A stretch of DNA of 64,000 nucleotides from Amanita rubescens (lineage: Eukaryota > Basidiomycota > Agaricomycetes > Agaricales > Amanitaceae): the NCBI GenBank assembly GCA_015039365.1, contig WION01000192.1:1-64000 (forward strand), read 5' to 3'. Positions 54,556 to 64,000 of this stretch are shown one piece after another. The position numbers were made by a program, and so were the translations under genes. Numbering within the stretch: position 1 is the stretch's first letter; every line of letters begins with the position of its first letter. The notes below the pieces were generated by a model that saw only the letters and a program-made list of their open reading frames with translations, was not told the DNA's origin and ran no database searches.

Positions 54556-55212
54556 GATAGGAGGTGGCGGCGGTGGCGGTGTAGATGGTCTGCTTGGCCC
54601 GGGTGGTGTCGGAGTAGACGGTCTGCTTGGCGGCGGAGACGGTGTAGATGGTCTGCTTGGCGACGGAGGCGGAGTAGACGGTCTGCTTGGCGGCGGAGGC
54701 GGAGTATTTGGTCTGCTTGGCGGGAGCGACTTAACTGATGGTGTAAGCGATGGAAGTGGCGAAGATTCTTGTGCGTTGACTAGTGCAGATAGGGACGGAG
54801 CAGTAGATTCGTCGCTTAGGCTTGGCGTCCGCTCTCTTGGGCAATCAAAATTAACTGGTAAAGGCGACGGCTGTGTTGATTGATATGGCGGGAAATCAGT
54901 AGGTTCGGGAGATTGCCTAGATGAAGATGGAAAGGATCCTGGGAGTGATTGGCTATCTTCGTCTGTCTGTACGGAGCTCGAAAACAGGAGGGACTGAAGC
55001 TGTGCACTAGAGAATATCGGCAGGAGGCTTCTACGGGGTGTCTGTGGAAGCGGCGGTGTGGCGGATTCAACTGGTGTCGGAGGTGGGGCAGCTGTTGGCG
55101 GAACCGGCGGCGGTCTAAAACGTGGCCTACGTTGCGGACCTAACTGAGCAGGGAACCTCTCGTTGGCCTTTTTGGCTGCCTCTCGTTTAGAGGTTATGAC
55201 TTGAAAACCTTC
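54556..55212 (-). other. ATG-less open frame upstream of gag, proline-rich
   Basis: In the gag frame there are 219 sense codons between TAG (55213-55215), just after the primer site, and the gag ATG, without any ATG. The peptide is Pro/Ser-rich and ends in tandem PPSRPSTP units. Either translation starts at a non-AUG codon in the leader, or a spliced leader supplies an ATG, or the openness reflects a recent loss of the start. Confidence 0.7.
54567..54725 (-). repeat. 30-bp tandem repeats encoding PPSRPSTP units
   Basis: About five copies of a unit reading GTAGACGGTCTGCTTGGCGG on the plus strand keep the gag frame open on the minus strand. Confidence 0.85.
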
Positions 55213-55221
55213 CTAAGGAAC

Positions 55222-55239
55222 CCCTCGCTGTGGGCTCCA
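55222..55239 (-). other. primer-binding site of the 8.7-kb gypsy
   Basis: Two bases after the 5' LTR the minus strand reads TGGAGCCCACAGCGAGGGG. TGG matches the CCA end of a tRNA; I did not identify which. The gag-only element has the same site with one difference. Confidence 0.75.
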
Positions 55240-55241
55240 GG

Positions 55242-55813
55242 TGAAACGTGTGAGAAGGGCGTGCGATGTACTTGTCCGCCCAAAGGGGTCCGAAGGAAAG
55301 GCTAACAAAGGGGAACCGTACAGAGTACGGAGACGGAGGGTTCGACGGTGACGGAGTAAACCCGCAATGCAAACGGACGCAAGTCCGACGAAGATGCGTC
55401 GCGACGGAACGAAGTCGGACAAGTGCGAAGACGTACGACGGTGACGGAGTGAACCCGCGACGTAAAGGAACGTGAGTGCAACGAAGTTGCGACGGAGAGA
55501 TATCAAACGGATGCGGAGGAGTGAAGGGCAGTATATTCGATGTCCATACAGTACAATGAAGCCGTATATAAACTAATATGCACGAGGCGCACTCACCGCA
55601 ATCATCCTGAGCTCCTCCGATGGTCCGTGCGCGTATGCAGATTGCCTTGCTGTATGAATATGTCGAGTCGGCGGGTTGAGCCCTTGGCATCGTGTACGGG
55701 TGTCGAGGCGCGAAGGTTTAAGTGCATCGGAATGCTCCGACGGATATCTCCGATGTCGGAATATCGGGCCGCGGATGCCTGCTGCACAACGTAACCGGAA
55801 TCGGTACGTTACA
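55242..55813 (-). repeat. 5' LTR of the 8.7-kb gypsy element
   Basis: 572 bp, nearly identical to 47117-47688 and followed by the CCGG duplication. Confidence 0.95.
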
Positions 55814-55958
55814 CCGGAACGTTCAGCTATGGCGACCCGAATCCATCCGCACTCACCTGGACCCATCCACTGCGCCCATTTGTTGCCACGTAACCACCAC
55901 GGCGCGCTGTTACCTCTAAATAAACCATCGAAATGCGCCCTGCGCCTACCACCTAATC

Positions 55959-56189
55959 TTGCACATGCCCACGACCCAAACCACGCCCACTACCTACACC
56001 CCGCACACCTCTGCGATGCGCTTAACGAACCTCAATGGATGCCCAGACTTGCGAGTTTTCCCACCCCAAGTTTCTCCGAGGCCACCCAATGCGGGCTCGC
56101 TCCTCAACGCGTCAGGGATGGAGCCTAGCCCTGCAAAGAGAAAACGGCCAGCTTACCTAGGAACGACAGAGCCACAGAAGTACTACTAG
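55959..56189 (+). pseudogene. exon of a host gene interrupted by the gag-only element
   Basis: The open frame contains RVFPPQVSPRPPNAGSLLN and MEPSPAKRKRPAYLGT and is followed by a possible GTACTA donor. Its style is that of an N-terminal or linker region of a fungal nuclear protein. Removing the gag-only element and one GCGT copy joins 56343 to 58976 and gives a Cys-rich frame (KCGLACQRCTCYG). A Ser/Asn/Arg-rich C-terminal piece ends near 59237. I do not recognise the gene; a Zn-cluster factor is a guess. Confidence 0.3.
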
Positions 56190-56343
56190 GACTAGAGACA
56201 ACGTCAGTATTCATTATTTCATTTTGCTCACACTGGCATCTAACGAGCACGACAGGGCTGAATGAGCTATGTCTGAATCTCTGGTCTCCGTTACCTCTCA
56301 CGTACGTCAAGCTCGCAATTCCGAATCAAATGCGGTTTGGCGT

Positions 56344-56741
56344 TGTAACGAGCCGATTCCGGCTACATTGGAACCGATCTCCGAAACCTTCCGAAGCTCC
56401 CTGAAGCACTCCGAGCCTATACTCGACCCCGGAGGATGATCGTTTGAGTTCGGATATGCGCACAGACCCTCAGACTCGGTGCAGGATTCATCACATGGTT
56501 ACCTCATGCCTCCGTAGTATATATACCACCTTGTACGTAGTTGTAGTTAGCGAATTATCACCCCATTACTGCTCCGAGTTTGATTCCTTCGGTTCCCTTC
56601 GTTCCTCGGTGCTTCGGACACCTTCCACTGGTTCACCTTCGCATTCGGCACCCTCTCTGCCTCCGAGGCACCTCCAGGACTGACCTCCGAAGCCCCTTTG
56701 GCCGAACGCACTTCCGCATCGGCCTTCTTCTGATCGTTTCA
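56344..56741 (+). repeat. 5' LTR of the gag-only element
   Basis: 398 bp. The primer site TGGAGCCCACCGCGAGGGG follows at 56744-56762 after a 2-base spacer. Confidence 0.95.
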
Positions 56742-57127
56742 ACTGGAGCCCACCGCGAGGGGCTCTTAGGTCAGTCCGTCGGTCATTCCTTTCACCCAAC
56801 TGCTGCACAGAAAGCATCGGACAAGTTCCGGTGTCACTTGGAATCTGCTCCGAGCCACTCCAAGCACTCTGCCGGCCTCCCCATAGCTCAGAGACCATAC
56901 CCCGCCGACCTTTCTTCAATTATACCCTCCCCGCTCTTTACACTGCAGTAGCCTTCACCACTCGGCCCCACAGCACTGACACAGCATCAGCCGAACAACG
57001 CCCACACGTTCCACTACTCCCGATCCAGCTCCGATCGATCAATAGCTTTTGTCCCTGAAGCCCCTTGCTTAATCCACCTCGCTTTCCATCAGAACAGCTT
57101 GCTTCACTTCGGCCTGCCAGTAACATC

Positions 57128-58669
57128 ATGACCGAACCAAACCGCCGCATGCCCATCCGAACGAACAAGGAGGCACCCTGCTTCCGAGGCACTGCCGCTG
57201 GTCTTGAGAGATACCTCGAAGATATCGAGATGATCTGCGAGGATAGACAACGCTCCGGAGATGCTGAACTGATCAAATGGGCTGTCTACTATACCGATGA
57301 GAAATCTTCCGAGATCTGGAGAGCCGCTCGAGACACCCTATCGGATCCGAAAACCTGGGATGCGTTTAAGAAAGCGATTTCCGAGATCTACCCCGAGGCA
57401 CAGCCCGATCGCCGCCACACTATTGCAGCACTACACGCCATTTCCGGCCGCTTCTCAGTGCAAAATGTTGCATCAGAGACAGCCCTCGCTGAGTATCACA
57501 GGGAATTTTCCGGAACAGCTCAGTACCTCATCAGAAAGCGCTGCATGACACGCCGTGAGGCAAGCATCATGTACATGTCCGCATTCCCTCCCGAGCTCCG
57601 ACCCGATATCACTACTCGGCTCACAATCAAGTACCCGGACGTCCACCCCGATGACGGCTATGATCTAAAGGACATGAATAGTGCCGCACAATTCATTATC
57701 AGCTCAAGGTCTGCTATAGCCTTGCTCGCCGCAACCACCCCACAAGCTCCGACGCTTCCAACACCTCCAACACCTATCCCTACTCCCCTTCCGAGCACTG
57801 CCTTCGCTCCGAGCACAGCCTCCACCCATCTCCTTAGTGGATGCATTTTCTGCGGAGATATCAATCATCGGACGGCCTGCTGCCATATCAGGGATGAATA
57901 CGCAAGGCAAGGGAAGATCAAAATAGTCGATGGACGGATTCAATTTTTGGACGGCAACGAACCAAATGCATTCCAATACCGCCACTTCGGACAATGGTTC
58001 AAAGAACGCATTGATGTATGGCTGCTGAGGTACACACAGCCGACCGCTCCGAAGCCATTTGTGTCCTCCAACTACTTCCTGGAAGCTCTAGACCACTCCG
58101 GAACGCATACCGCCGAGCCTGTCAATACTGAAGCACTGCAAAACGTACATACGACTCCGACGCACATACACATTAGCACCACGATCCCTAATCAATCCAC
58201 GCTCCCTAATACCACCCCCTCCGAACCCTCCAGACCCTCCAGACCCTCCGACGCTCCTACCACTACAATGCATGATACCGCCGAGACCTCTGAGGCTCCT
58301 GATGACCCCACCACTGCTACGCCAATTTCTGCCACCCCGGAAACCCTCGGCGACCCCATCGCCGAAGTCTTTATCATTTCCGAGCCATCTGGCATCCCAA
58401 CAGCTGCCATTCCGAGACCTGATTCCGCCGAAATTCCGACCGCCGCCCTGACCGCCTGCACGATTGAAGAAAGCGAGATGAGAAGAACCCACCCACCACT
58501 TCCCTTCTACTTTCTATCACCATCCGACCTCTCCGACCTGACCAGGAGGTCAGTATTAAAAGTACCCAGGAGGTGTAACGAGCCGATTCCGGCTACATTG
58601 GAACCGATCTCCGAAACCTTCCGAAGCTCCCTGAAGCACTCCGAGCCTATACTCGACCCCGGAGGATGA
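57128..58669 (+). CDS. Gag of the gag-only element, 513 aa
   Basis: It starts at ATG 57128 (MTEPNRRMPIRTNKEAPCF) and aligns with the Gag of the 8.7-kb gypsy: RYLEDIEMICEDR, LIKWAVYYTDEKSSEIW, TRREASIMYMSAFP, ITTRLTIKYPDV. It carries a zinc knuckle CIFCGDINHRTAC (Cys239, CX2CX4HX4C). The C-terminal 180 residues are Thr/Pro-rich and have no protease motif. The frame runs through the purine tract and ends 96 bases inside the 3' LTR at 58669. Such a Gag can form or enter particles, but copying needs RT and integrase from another element. Confidence 0.9.
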   Translation: MTEPNRRMPIRTNKEAPCFRGTAAGLERYLEDIEMICEDRQRSGDAELIKWAVYYTDEKSSEIWRAARDTLSDPKTWDAFKKAISEIYPEAQPDRRHTIAALHAISGRFSVQNVASETALAEYHREFSGTAQYLIRKRCMTRREASIMYMSAFPPELRPDITTRLTIKYPDVHPDDGYDLKDMNSAAQFIISSRSAIALLAATTPQAPTLPTPPTPIPTPLPSTAFAPSTASTHLLSGCIFCGDINHRTACCHIRDEYARQGKIKIVDGRIQFLDGNEPNAFQYRHFGQWFKERIDVWLLRYTQPTAPKPFVSSNYFLEALDHSGTHTAEPVNTEALQNVHTTPTHIHISTTIPNQSTLPNTTPSEPSRPSRPSDAPTTTMHDTAETSEAPDDPTTATPISATPETLGDPIAEVFIISEPSGIPTAAIPRPDSAEIPTAALTACTIEESEMRRTHPPLPFYFLSPSDLSDLTRRSVLKVPRRCNEPIPATLEPISETFRSSLKHSEPILDPGG

Positions 58670-58971
58670 TCGTTTGAGTTCGGATATGCGCACAGACCCT
58701 CAGACTCGGTGCAGGATTCATCACATGGTTACCTCATGCCTCCGTAGTATATATACCACCTTGTACGTAGTTGTAGTTAGCGAATTATCACCCCATTACT
58801 GCTCCGAGTTTGATTCCTTCGGTTCCCTTCGTTCCTCGGTGCTTCGGACACCTTCCACTGGTTCACCTTCGCATTCGGCACCCTCTCTGCCTCCGAGGCA
58901 CCTCCAGGACTGACCTCCGAAGCCCCTTTGGCCGAACGCACTTCCGCATCGGCCTTCTTCTGATCGTTTCA
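58574..58971 (+). repeat. 3' LTR of the gag-only element
   Basis: 398 bp, apparently identical to the 5' LTR, followed by GCGT. Its first 96 bases also encode the end of Gag. Confidence 0.95.
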
Positions 58972-59239
58972 GCGTGCCAGCGTTGCACCTGCTACGGGCG
59001 GAGCCAGGTAGTGCATCGGTACATCATCCAACTCAAATAACCCCAATAGCAGAGGTAGTCAGTCGACGCATACCCCTAACCCAACCGACGCATACCACCT
59101 CCAGCGGGACAACCTTACTCCGCCGGGTTCGTTGGCCAGTACGAATGGGACTTCTCGCAGAGGTGCTAGTGCGACGGGGAATGGCTCCACGTCCAATCAG
59201 GGCGCGAGGAACCAGCGTGGTGCCTGCCGGAGGTAAGAT

Positions 59240-60039
59240 GTGGGCTCATCTTCTGTATCTCAGGGATTAAATAATGAACAAATGCGAGTGCGAAGCTGTA
59301 CAAGGTCTAGTTCATGCACCTCATAATCAAATTCACATTTCATAATGGCAAGTCTGGGCCCGCCGTCCATTCGTTTGTTCCATCTTTTCCCCCCGAATGA
59401 CATTCAAGATTCAAGTTACCGGAACCTTGCCATGCTGCAGACACGCTTTACTCGCCCGGTTTCACCACGCCTTTCCAGCACTCCTCTGACACGTTCTTCT
59501 ATTCTCGCCCGCTAATGTCCCATTCCTGCCTTTTCCAGTCGCTTCCCTCAGGGTGCACTTTCTCAAGCACCCTGTTCGAGGGTCTCACTTGGATGCCCTT
59601 CTAAACTCTCTGTTACCCGTAACCCATCAACCATCGTCTTATCTCTTTAATAAGTATCGTGTCAATTCCACTACGACGCCAATCCACATGTTTCATGGGT
59701 AAATCAGCTCAACGCGTGTTGTTCATCAATGGCATCGGCCTCGGCCTGACTGCCGCATCGGACTTAGCTCCACTCAAAAGTCCACAAAGACCCCAGAAAC
59801 TGGCTTCTCGTGGCAACACGTTTGCATACTCATTCTTAATCTGTCACAACAATGTCCACGTTGCGACAAATTCGTCATACAGCGAATAAAGAAAAACGAA
59901 AGAGAAAGACTATCTTGTGAAATGCTATTCAAAAATTGCGCCATAAAGGGTTCACCCTACTTGGCCGGTGCCCTGGAGTTGGCTCAGTCTACCTCCCCTT
60001 TTCCTCAGAAAGCACTTCAATCGTCTTTCCACCCTCGTG
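59240..60039. other. intergenic region
   Basis: No gene I can support. A 76-codon ORF at 59659-59889 (plus) has no recognisable feature. The last part should hold the promoter of the DUF6593 gene. Confidence 0.4.
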
Positions 60040-60798
60040 ATGGCGGCGTCGACAAGCGATGTTTTGTCCTGGACAAACCAAGATCCCCGTGAAAGCCAAC
60101 TCTTCAATAGCTGGGGTGTTGTCTACCGGCTTTCGGTTCAGTGCTTTCCTTACACCTTTATGTCGGCGGTCCTGACAACCTGCCTAAGACCGTAGTGAGC
60201 AGTAACGGGCAAAGCACCACCACTCTCTGGCGGACGGCGAACGCCAACAGGGAGGATCGCGTTGCGAGGCTCGAGTGGGCATCAAACGGCGGTCTTGGGC
60301 GAGCAGTGATTGGCAAGGTAAGAGAAAGAATCAGTGACAAATACATGCACGTTCTCTGATCAACATTTATCTGACAGAACGCGGTCCCGATGTCCGACCT
60401 CGTCCGCCCAGATCCTCGTTACCCGGTACGTTATATTCTGTGCAACATCTCGAATGCGACACTCATCGCATGACTAGGGCGCACGGATTTTCAACGCGCC
60501 CGATGGCCTACAATATCGTTGGCGACCGTCTTCCAAAGCCCCTGAGGTTTTGGTATGTTCCGAGCGCGTCACCTTGCATGCACTGACGGGCCACTCGCAG
60601 CTGGAGGATCCCGCAGGAAATGTCGTCGCCTTCTTCCGGCCCACAAAGATCACCCGGTATCAAATCGGGAATGTCTACGGGGAGTTACACTTTCTCCGGA
60701 ACGCAGGTGCGAGAACGATAGTGAGGTTCCTCTCCAGGAGTCACATCATTGTACTTGACGAAAGGGAAACGCCCAGTAGCGCAGCGTCGAGGAGTTAA
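60040..60798 (+). CDS. DUF6593-domain protein
   Basis: Exons read LSWTNQDPRESQLFNSWGVV, TVVSSNGQSTTTLWR, RVARLEWASNGGLGRAVIGK, then PMSDLVRPDP, ARIFNAPDGLQYRWRPSSKA, and LEDPAGNVVAFFRPTKITRY with GELHFLRNAGART. The order matches the basidiomycete DUF6593 family of small cytosolic proteins of unknown function. Introns at about 60320-60378, 60426-60478 and 60554-60600 have GT-AG ends; the first junction is not resolved. The family's usual hydrophobic end (VVVTAML) is not seen before the stop at 60796-60798. A copia LTR begins 20 bases later, so the 3' end may be damaged. Confidence 0.65.
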
Positions 60799-60817
60799 AG
60801 CGATAGCTTACCCGATG

Positions 60818-61159
60818 TGTACAGTAGCTAACCACTCAGCTGAGAAGATGGTGGTAGGAGGTTAAGAGAGCTTGTTCCTATTCTACGGTACATGGCAGGT
60901 TTATATACTGTCTGTGTCCTAATAGGTAACAACATAGGTAAATATATGTAACTACATATGTCATACTCATATATGGAAATATGGAGCTGCGCTGATGTCA
61001 TGCGCAGCTATGGTGTCATATGGCACCATCCGCAGTGAGGATGATGCAAGCGTGCTAGAACCTTCTACAAGGTTCTATCTATATATATCCTAATCTGCTT
61101 AGTAAGCAGATAAGATAAGATCTCCTTGTTATCTTATATTAGATAAGATAACTTCGTCA
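60818..61159 (-). repeat. 3' LTR of the right-hand copia element
   Basis: About 342 bp from TGTACAGTAGC to CTTCGTCA on the plus strand. The minus-strand start TGACGAAGTTATCTTATC resembles the LTR at 713. The polypurine tract CTTAGCGAGGGGG lies directly beside it. Confidence 0.7.
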
Positions 61160-61174
61160 CACCCCCTCGCTAAG

Positions 61175-62328
61175 TAGGCAATGGCACAGATACTTTTACA
61201 GATACTGTCCAGTGTATCTGTATCTGTCCCTTCAAGGGTAAGTATCTGTGCAGTCACAGATAATCCATGGATAATCCACAGATACATCCACAGATTACCC
61301 AAGGGTCTATAGCCTGGCTATTCAACAAACTTCAAAGTTTGTACCTAGACTAGTAGTAAGCTATGTCACAGTAGTTTAAGTATTCAGACAGTCTTTAGTT
61401 AACTCTATCTCAACCTACACACCATCTAAATGTGTTAGCACTGCTTCTACATCTTCATCTCTTACAATGGCCATAAGCTCAAACATACTGGAAGTGCATG
61501 TGTTGACTTAACTGAAAGCCAATTATGGGTATGGGAAAGCACAAGATGCCCACAGCTGAAAAGCCTGCTGCTTCATACCCTTCAGGCAGAATAATAAAGT
61601 ACTAGTTATTTCAAATACCTATGACAACCCTTATGTCAATGGGTCTCCAGAACTGCTGCACATGGCAATCATCCTGTTAACATCCTGGAGGAAGACAGAG
61701 CATCATTCAGAAATTGTATCAGTACCTACATGAATGTCATCCATCCATGATAGCTCAAGGATGAGAAGATGGTTAGCACTATCAATGGTTTTAACCTTGA
61801 GACTGAGCCAGATGACAAAGTTGAGGTTCATCCTCAGCAGTTATTGAAGGACAAGAATTCTGAATGGGGTACTATGGCATGATCACCACCACTTCTCTTG
61901 GAATGCACTGTATCATTCATACATAGCTTAAGACACTTTTGCAAAATTCTGGTGGTGGAACCATGGAATCTGAGTCTGGTTCAAGATTTGGAAAACTGAT
62001 AATGCTGGAAGAGGTGCAGCTGGCAGATCTTTGAGAAGCTATCCTCAGCTTAACAGCTTCAACAAGAAAACAATGCTTCTGTCATGCATGCACTTGTGCA
62101 GCTACAGCCAGGCTTAGGTCACCCAAGCCATATGTAGACACCCTACTAACAAAGCTAGGAAATATGAAGAGAGTTAGCAGTTAGGGTGATCTCTATGCTT
62201 TTAGCATGAGATTTGAGGTTAACAGATAGTCACAGATTACAGATACCCCTGACCAGTATCTGTATCTGTCCTGTCAAGGGTACTTATCTGCAATCTGTAC
62301 AGATTACCTGTATCTGTGCCATTGCCTA
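61175..62328. mobile_element. non-autonomous hAT-like element, 1154 bp
   Basis: The termini are 19-bp perfect inverted repeats TAGGCAATGGCACAGATAC. An exact 8-bp duplication TCGCTAAG flanks it (61167-61174 and 62329-62336). Eight-base duplications are the hallmark of hAT transposition. Both subterminal regions are full of ACAGATAC/GTATCTGT words, and a roughly 40-bp segment (TATCTGTATCTGTCC..CAAGGGTA) occurs in the same orientation at each end. There is no ORF, so it depends on a transposase elsewhere. It sits exactly between the copia stop codon and its polypurine tract. Confidence 0.9.
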
Positions 62329-62336
62329 TCGCTAAG

Positions 62337-63374
62337 TCATCCTAGAATATTTATCCGCCATTTCTTTTTAATGAACTCTACTAGGAATTTGTTTTCATCC
62401 GTTAATGTCTCTAGAAGATTCCACGAGTCCAACATTTTAATGTCTTCTCGTTTAAAGGATCTTTTTATCTTTGACTGCCTTATAGGTTCGTATATCTTCA
62501 TAATACGATCTCTAATTGGTTTCGGCAGAAGGTCTTCTTTCCTATTCATGAACGTATCCTTTGGTACTTTTGGATCAAGCATATCACGAATGAAATTTTG
62601 TCGCTTGTTCGTATACATGAATGTTGCTTCAACTCCATTTAACCCTTCGGCTGAAAGGTGTATCCAGTGACTTGCACTATGCATTTTGATAGTGGGATAT
62701 GGAGTAACATTAACGGTGATTCCTAATTCATTTATAAAGAACTGAATTTTCTCTCTATTCAGGTTCTTAGTCATTAAGTCCGCTATTTGTTGATTGGTGG
62801 GAACGTAATAAAGATTGATCTCTTTTTGTTCAACACGTTCCCTAATGTAATGATAGCGAATGGAAATGTGTTTTGATTTGTGCTGTTGTGCAGGGTTTGA
62901 TGCCAGAAATATCGCACCCTGATTGTCACAAAGAAGGTCAATGCCGCCCAAGGGGAAACCTAATTCTTGGTATAGGTTTAGCACCCACATAATTTGACGT
63001 GAGGCATCGGACATTGCCATATATTCAGCTTCCGTTGATGACAACGCAACTGTTTTCTGTTTTCGAGAAACCCAACAAACTGCACCCCCTGCCAAAGTTA
63101 AGGCATAGCCTGTAACCGAGACTCTAGTCTCTCTGTCAGACGCCCAATCTGCGTCTGCATAGGCAACGAAGCCTTTCCCATTTCTGGAATAGGTAATTCG
63201 TGTGTCAAGGGTGTGCGCTATATATTTTACTATATAAAGTGCCCTTTGGATGTGGTCGTAAGATGGATTAACAGAAAACTGCGACATTAAAATAACAGCA
63301 TAAGCAATATCAGGCCTAGTTCCTAAGGCGAGATATAATAATGATCCAATTATTTGTTGATAATAGGATCTATC
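62337..63374 (-). pseudogene. copia Pol 3' part: end of RT and RNase H
   Basis: The open frame starts inside RT (YYQQIIGSLLYLALGTRPD), continues with VAYADADWASD, STEAEYMAMSDASRQI, LLCDNQGAIFLASNP and KSKHISIRYHYIRE of RNase H, and a basic C-terminal tail ending NILG and TGA (62337-62339). It is related to the copia at 3637-13710 but is a separate family. The upstream part is cut by an LTR at 63375, and downstream a hAT element separates it from its own LTR. Confidence 0.9.
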
Positions 63375-63826
63375 TGTTACGAACTCGTTAATCTCAACTT
63401 AAGTTGCAGCGGCAACTCTAGTCACGATTACAAGTCTTAAGTCAAACGTTAAGATTATAAGTTCAATACTAAGTCAAGGCGTTGACTTAGGATCTGAGGA
63501 CGATTGTGGTAGATGAGTTAAGAGTACAGTTATATTGCCAGACGACAATAAACAGCTAAGTCGAACTTAGGGTTCGACTCTAGAATACAAACGGTACTTA
63601 TACTAGCAAGTACAAGGAGATGTACTAATTAATGAATAATGGTAAGTACGAAAGTAAGTATAAGGACGGCGTCATATGTGGAACAAGGATTGGTATAAGT
63701 AAGGGAACGAGTTAGTCCATATGAATCGAGCATAAGGGGAGTGACGAGTAAGGTATGCATAAAGAAAATAAACATGTCCGACGTATCATGTAAGCATAAT
63801 GCGGGAGTCCGTACCGTGTTGTAACA
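63375..63826 (-). repeat. 3' LTR of another LTR element running off the right edge
   Basis: It runs TGTTACGAAC...TTGTAACA on the plus strand, 452 bp with good inverted ends. The adjoining CTAGCTCTCCCCTA is the reverse complement of a purine tract (TAGGGGAGAG), so this is the 3' LTR of a minus-strand element inserted into the copia RT. Sequence 63827-64000 is its internal 3' end without a clear frame. Confidence 0.75.
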
Positions 63827-64000
63827 CTAGCTCTCCCCTACGTTGTTGACCGCAACAACAAAACGTTCAGGTGTTCATGTTGTGCATGGCGTCGTCATCG
63901 TGCTGATAGCCGTAGTCGCCGTAAAGGTTGCAGGCGTCGTCGTCGGCTCCGTCGCACTGTCGTCCGTTGACGCATGCCTGACACTGTGACGCGTGGTGTG

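Larger units (their letters stand above)
47117..55813 (-). mobile_element. Ty3/gypsy element, 8.7 kb, nearly intact, with antisense gene
   Basis: The 572-bp LTRs (47117-47688 and 55242-55813) show two differences by eye. A CCGG duplication flanks them (47113-47116 and 55814-55817). On the minus strand the order is 5' LTR, primer site, an open ATG-less leader, Gag-protease, a -1 frameshift site, RT-RNase H-integrase, then a spliced gene on the opposite strand, the purine tract CCAGGAGG and 3' LTR. No frame is damaged. The integrase carries a GPY/F-type end and no chromodomain. LTR termini, primer site and purine tract match the gag-only element at 56344. Confidence 0.95.
56344..58971 (+). mobile_element. 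gag-only LTR element (TR-GAG type), 2.6 kb
   Basis: Two 398-bp LTRs (56344-56741 and 58574-58971) look identical and are flanked by GCGT (56340-56343 and 58972-58975). Between them are a primer site, one gag ORF and the purine tract CCCAGGAGG; no protease, RT or integrase is present. LTR start (TGTAACG..CCGATTCCGG), LTR end (CGTTTCA), primer site, purine tract and a 4-bp duplication match the autonomous gypsy at 47117-55813. The LTR interiors differ. Confidence 0.92.

Noticed and set aside
54567..54735. Arg/Ser-rich plus-strand ORF in the 30-bp repeats
   Set aside because: It is a shadow of the repeats that keep the gag frame open on the minus strand.
47110..55690. ORFs of 151 and 167 codons on the minus strand at 47110-47565 and 55187-55690
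   Set aside because: They are the same LTR sequence twice, with Arg/Ser-rich repetitive translation and no sign of a protein.
56444..58913. Identical 79-codon ORFs at 56444-56683 and 58674-58913
   Set aside because: They lie wholly inside the two LTRs of the gag-only element and repeat only because the LTRs do.

Overview
The window looks like a chromosomal segment of an agaricomycete (mushroom-forming) basidiomycete. Host genes carry many short GT-AG introns of about 37-60 nt. The recognisable families are fungal or typical of basidiomycetes: a Git3-type GPCR, HNH-nuclease-like proteins, a quinate-type sugar porter, single-pass membrane proteins ending in PPPxYY, small secreted proteins, a DUF6593 protein, an HSF-type DNA-binding domain and an Argonaute fragment. 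More than half of the 64 kb is transposable element, often nested.

Left block (1-13.7 kb): the 3' end and LTR of a copia element sits in a decayed hAT transposase gene. The hAT gene ends inside an old copia fragment, which is cut by an LTR of a gypsy family. A young 10.1-kb copia element (3637-13710, minus strand) follows. It has a 1990-aa Gag-Pol, an extra 437-aa upstream ORF and a 1.2-kb leader. It lacks a target-site duplication and abuts a GPCR gene beheaded just before TM1.

Host island (13.7-27.5 kb): truncated GPCR, a pseudogene with a TAG, an HNH-type gene, the PIWI 3' end of an Argonaute, three tandem secreted-protein paralogues (one with a stop at the exon 1 end), an MFS sugar transporter and an unrecognised open region.

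27.8-32.2 kb: a 4.4-kb terminal-inverted-repeat element flanked by TA. It carries a 913-aa putative DDE transposase of a family I cannot name, plus a small CENP-B/pogo-type helix-turn-helix gene. 32.6-38.2 kb: a chromodomain Ty3/gypsy element with a perfect CATGT duplication and a broken polyprotein. 38.2-46.4 kb: a second HNH-type gene, three copies of the PPxY membrane-protein family (one intact, one frameshifted, one fragment) and a non-coding TIR repeat.

Right block (46.7-64 kb): an HSF-domain pseudogene is followed by a nearly intact 8.7-kb Ty3/gypsy element (47117-55813). It has a -1 slippery site at the protease/RT boundary, an ATG-less proline-rich extension upstream of gag, and a three-exon antisense gene for a cysteine-cluster protein. 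Next comes a 2.6-kb gag-only LTR element (56344-58971) with apparently identical LTRs. It shares LTR termini, primer-binding site, polypurine tract and a 4-bp target duplication with the 8.7-kb element, so it is probably its non-autonomous partner. The window ends with a DUF6593 gene, a copia LTR, a non-autonomous hAT element with a perfect 8-bp duplication, the 3' end of a copia pol gene, and the LTR of another element running off the edge.
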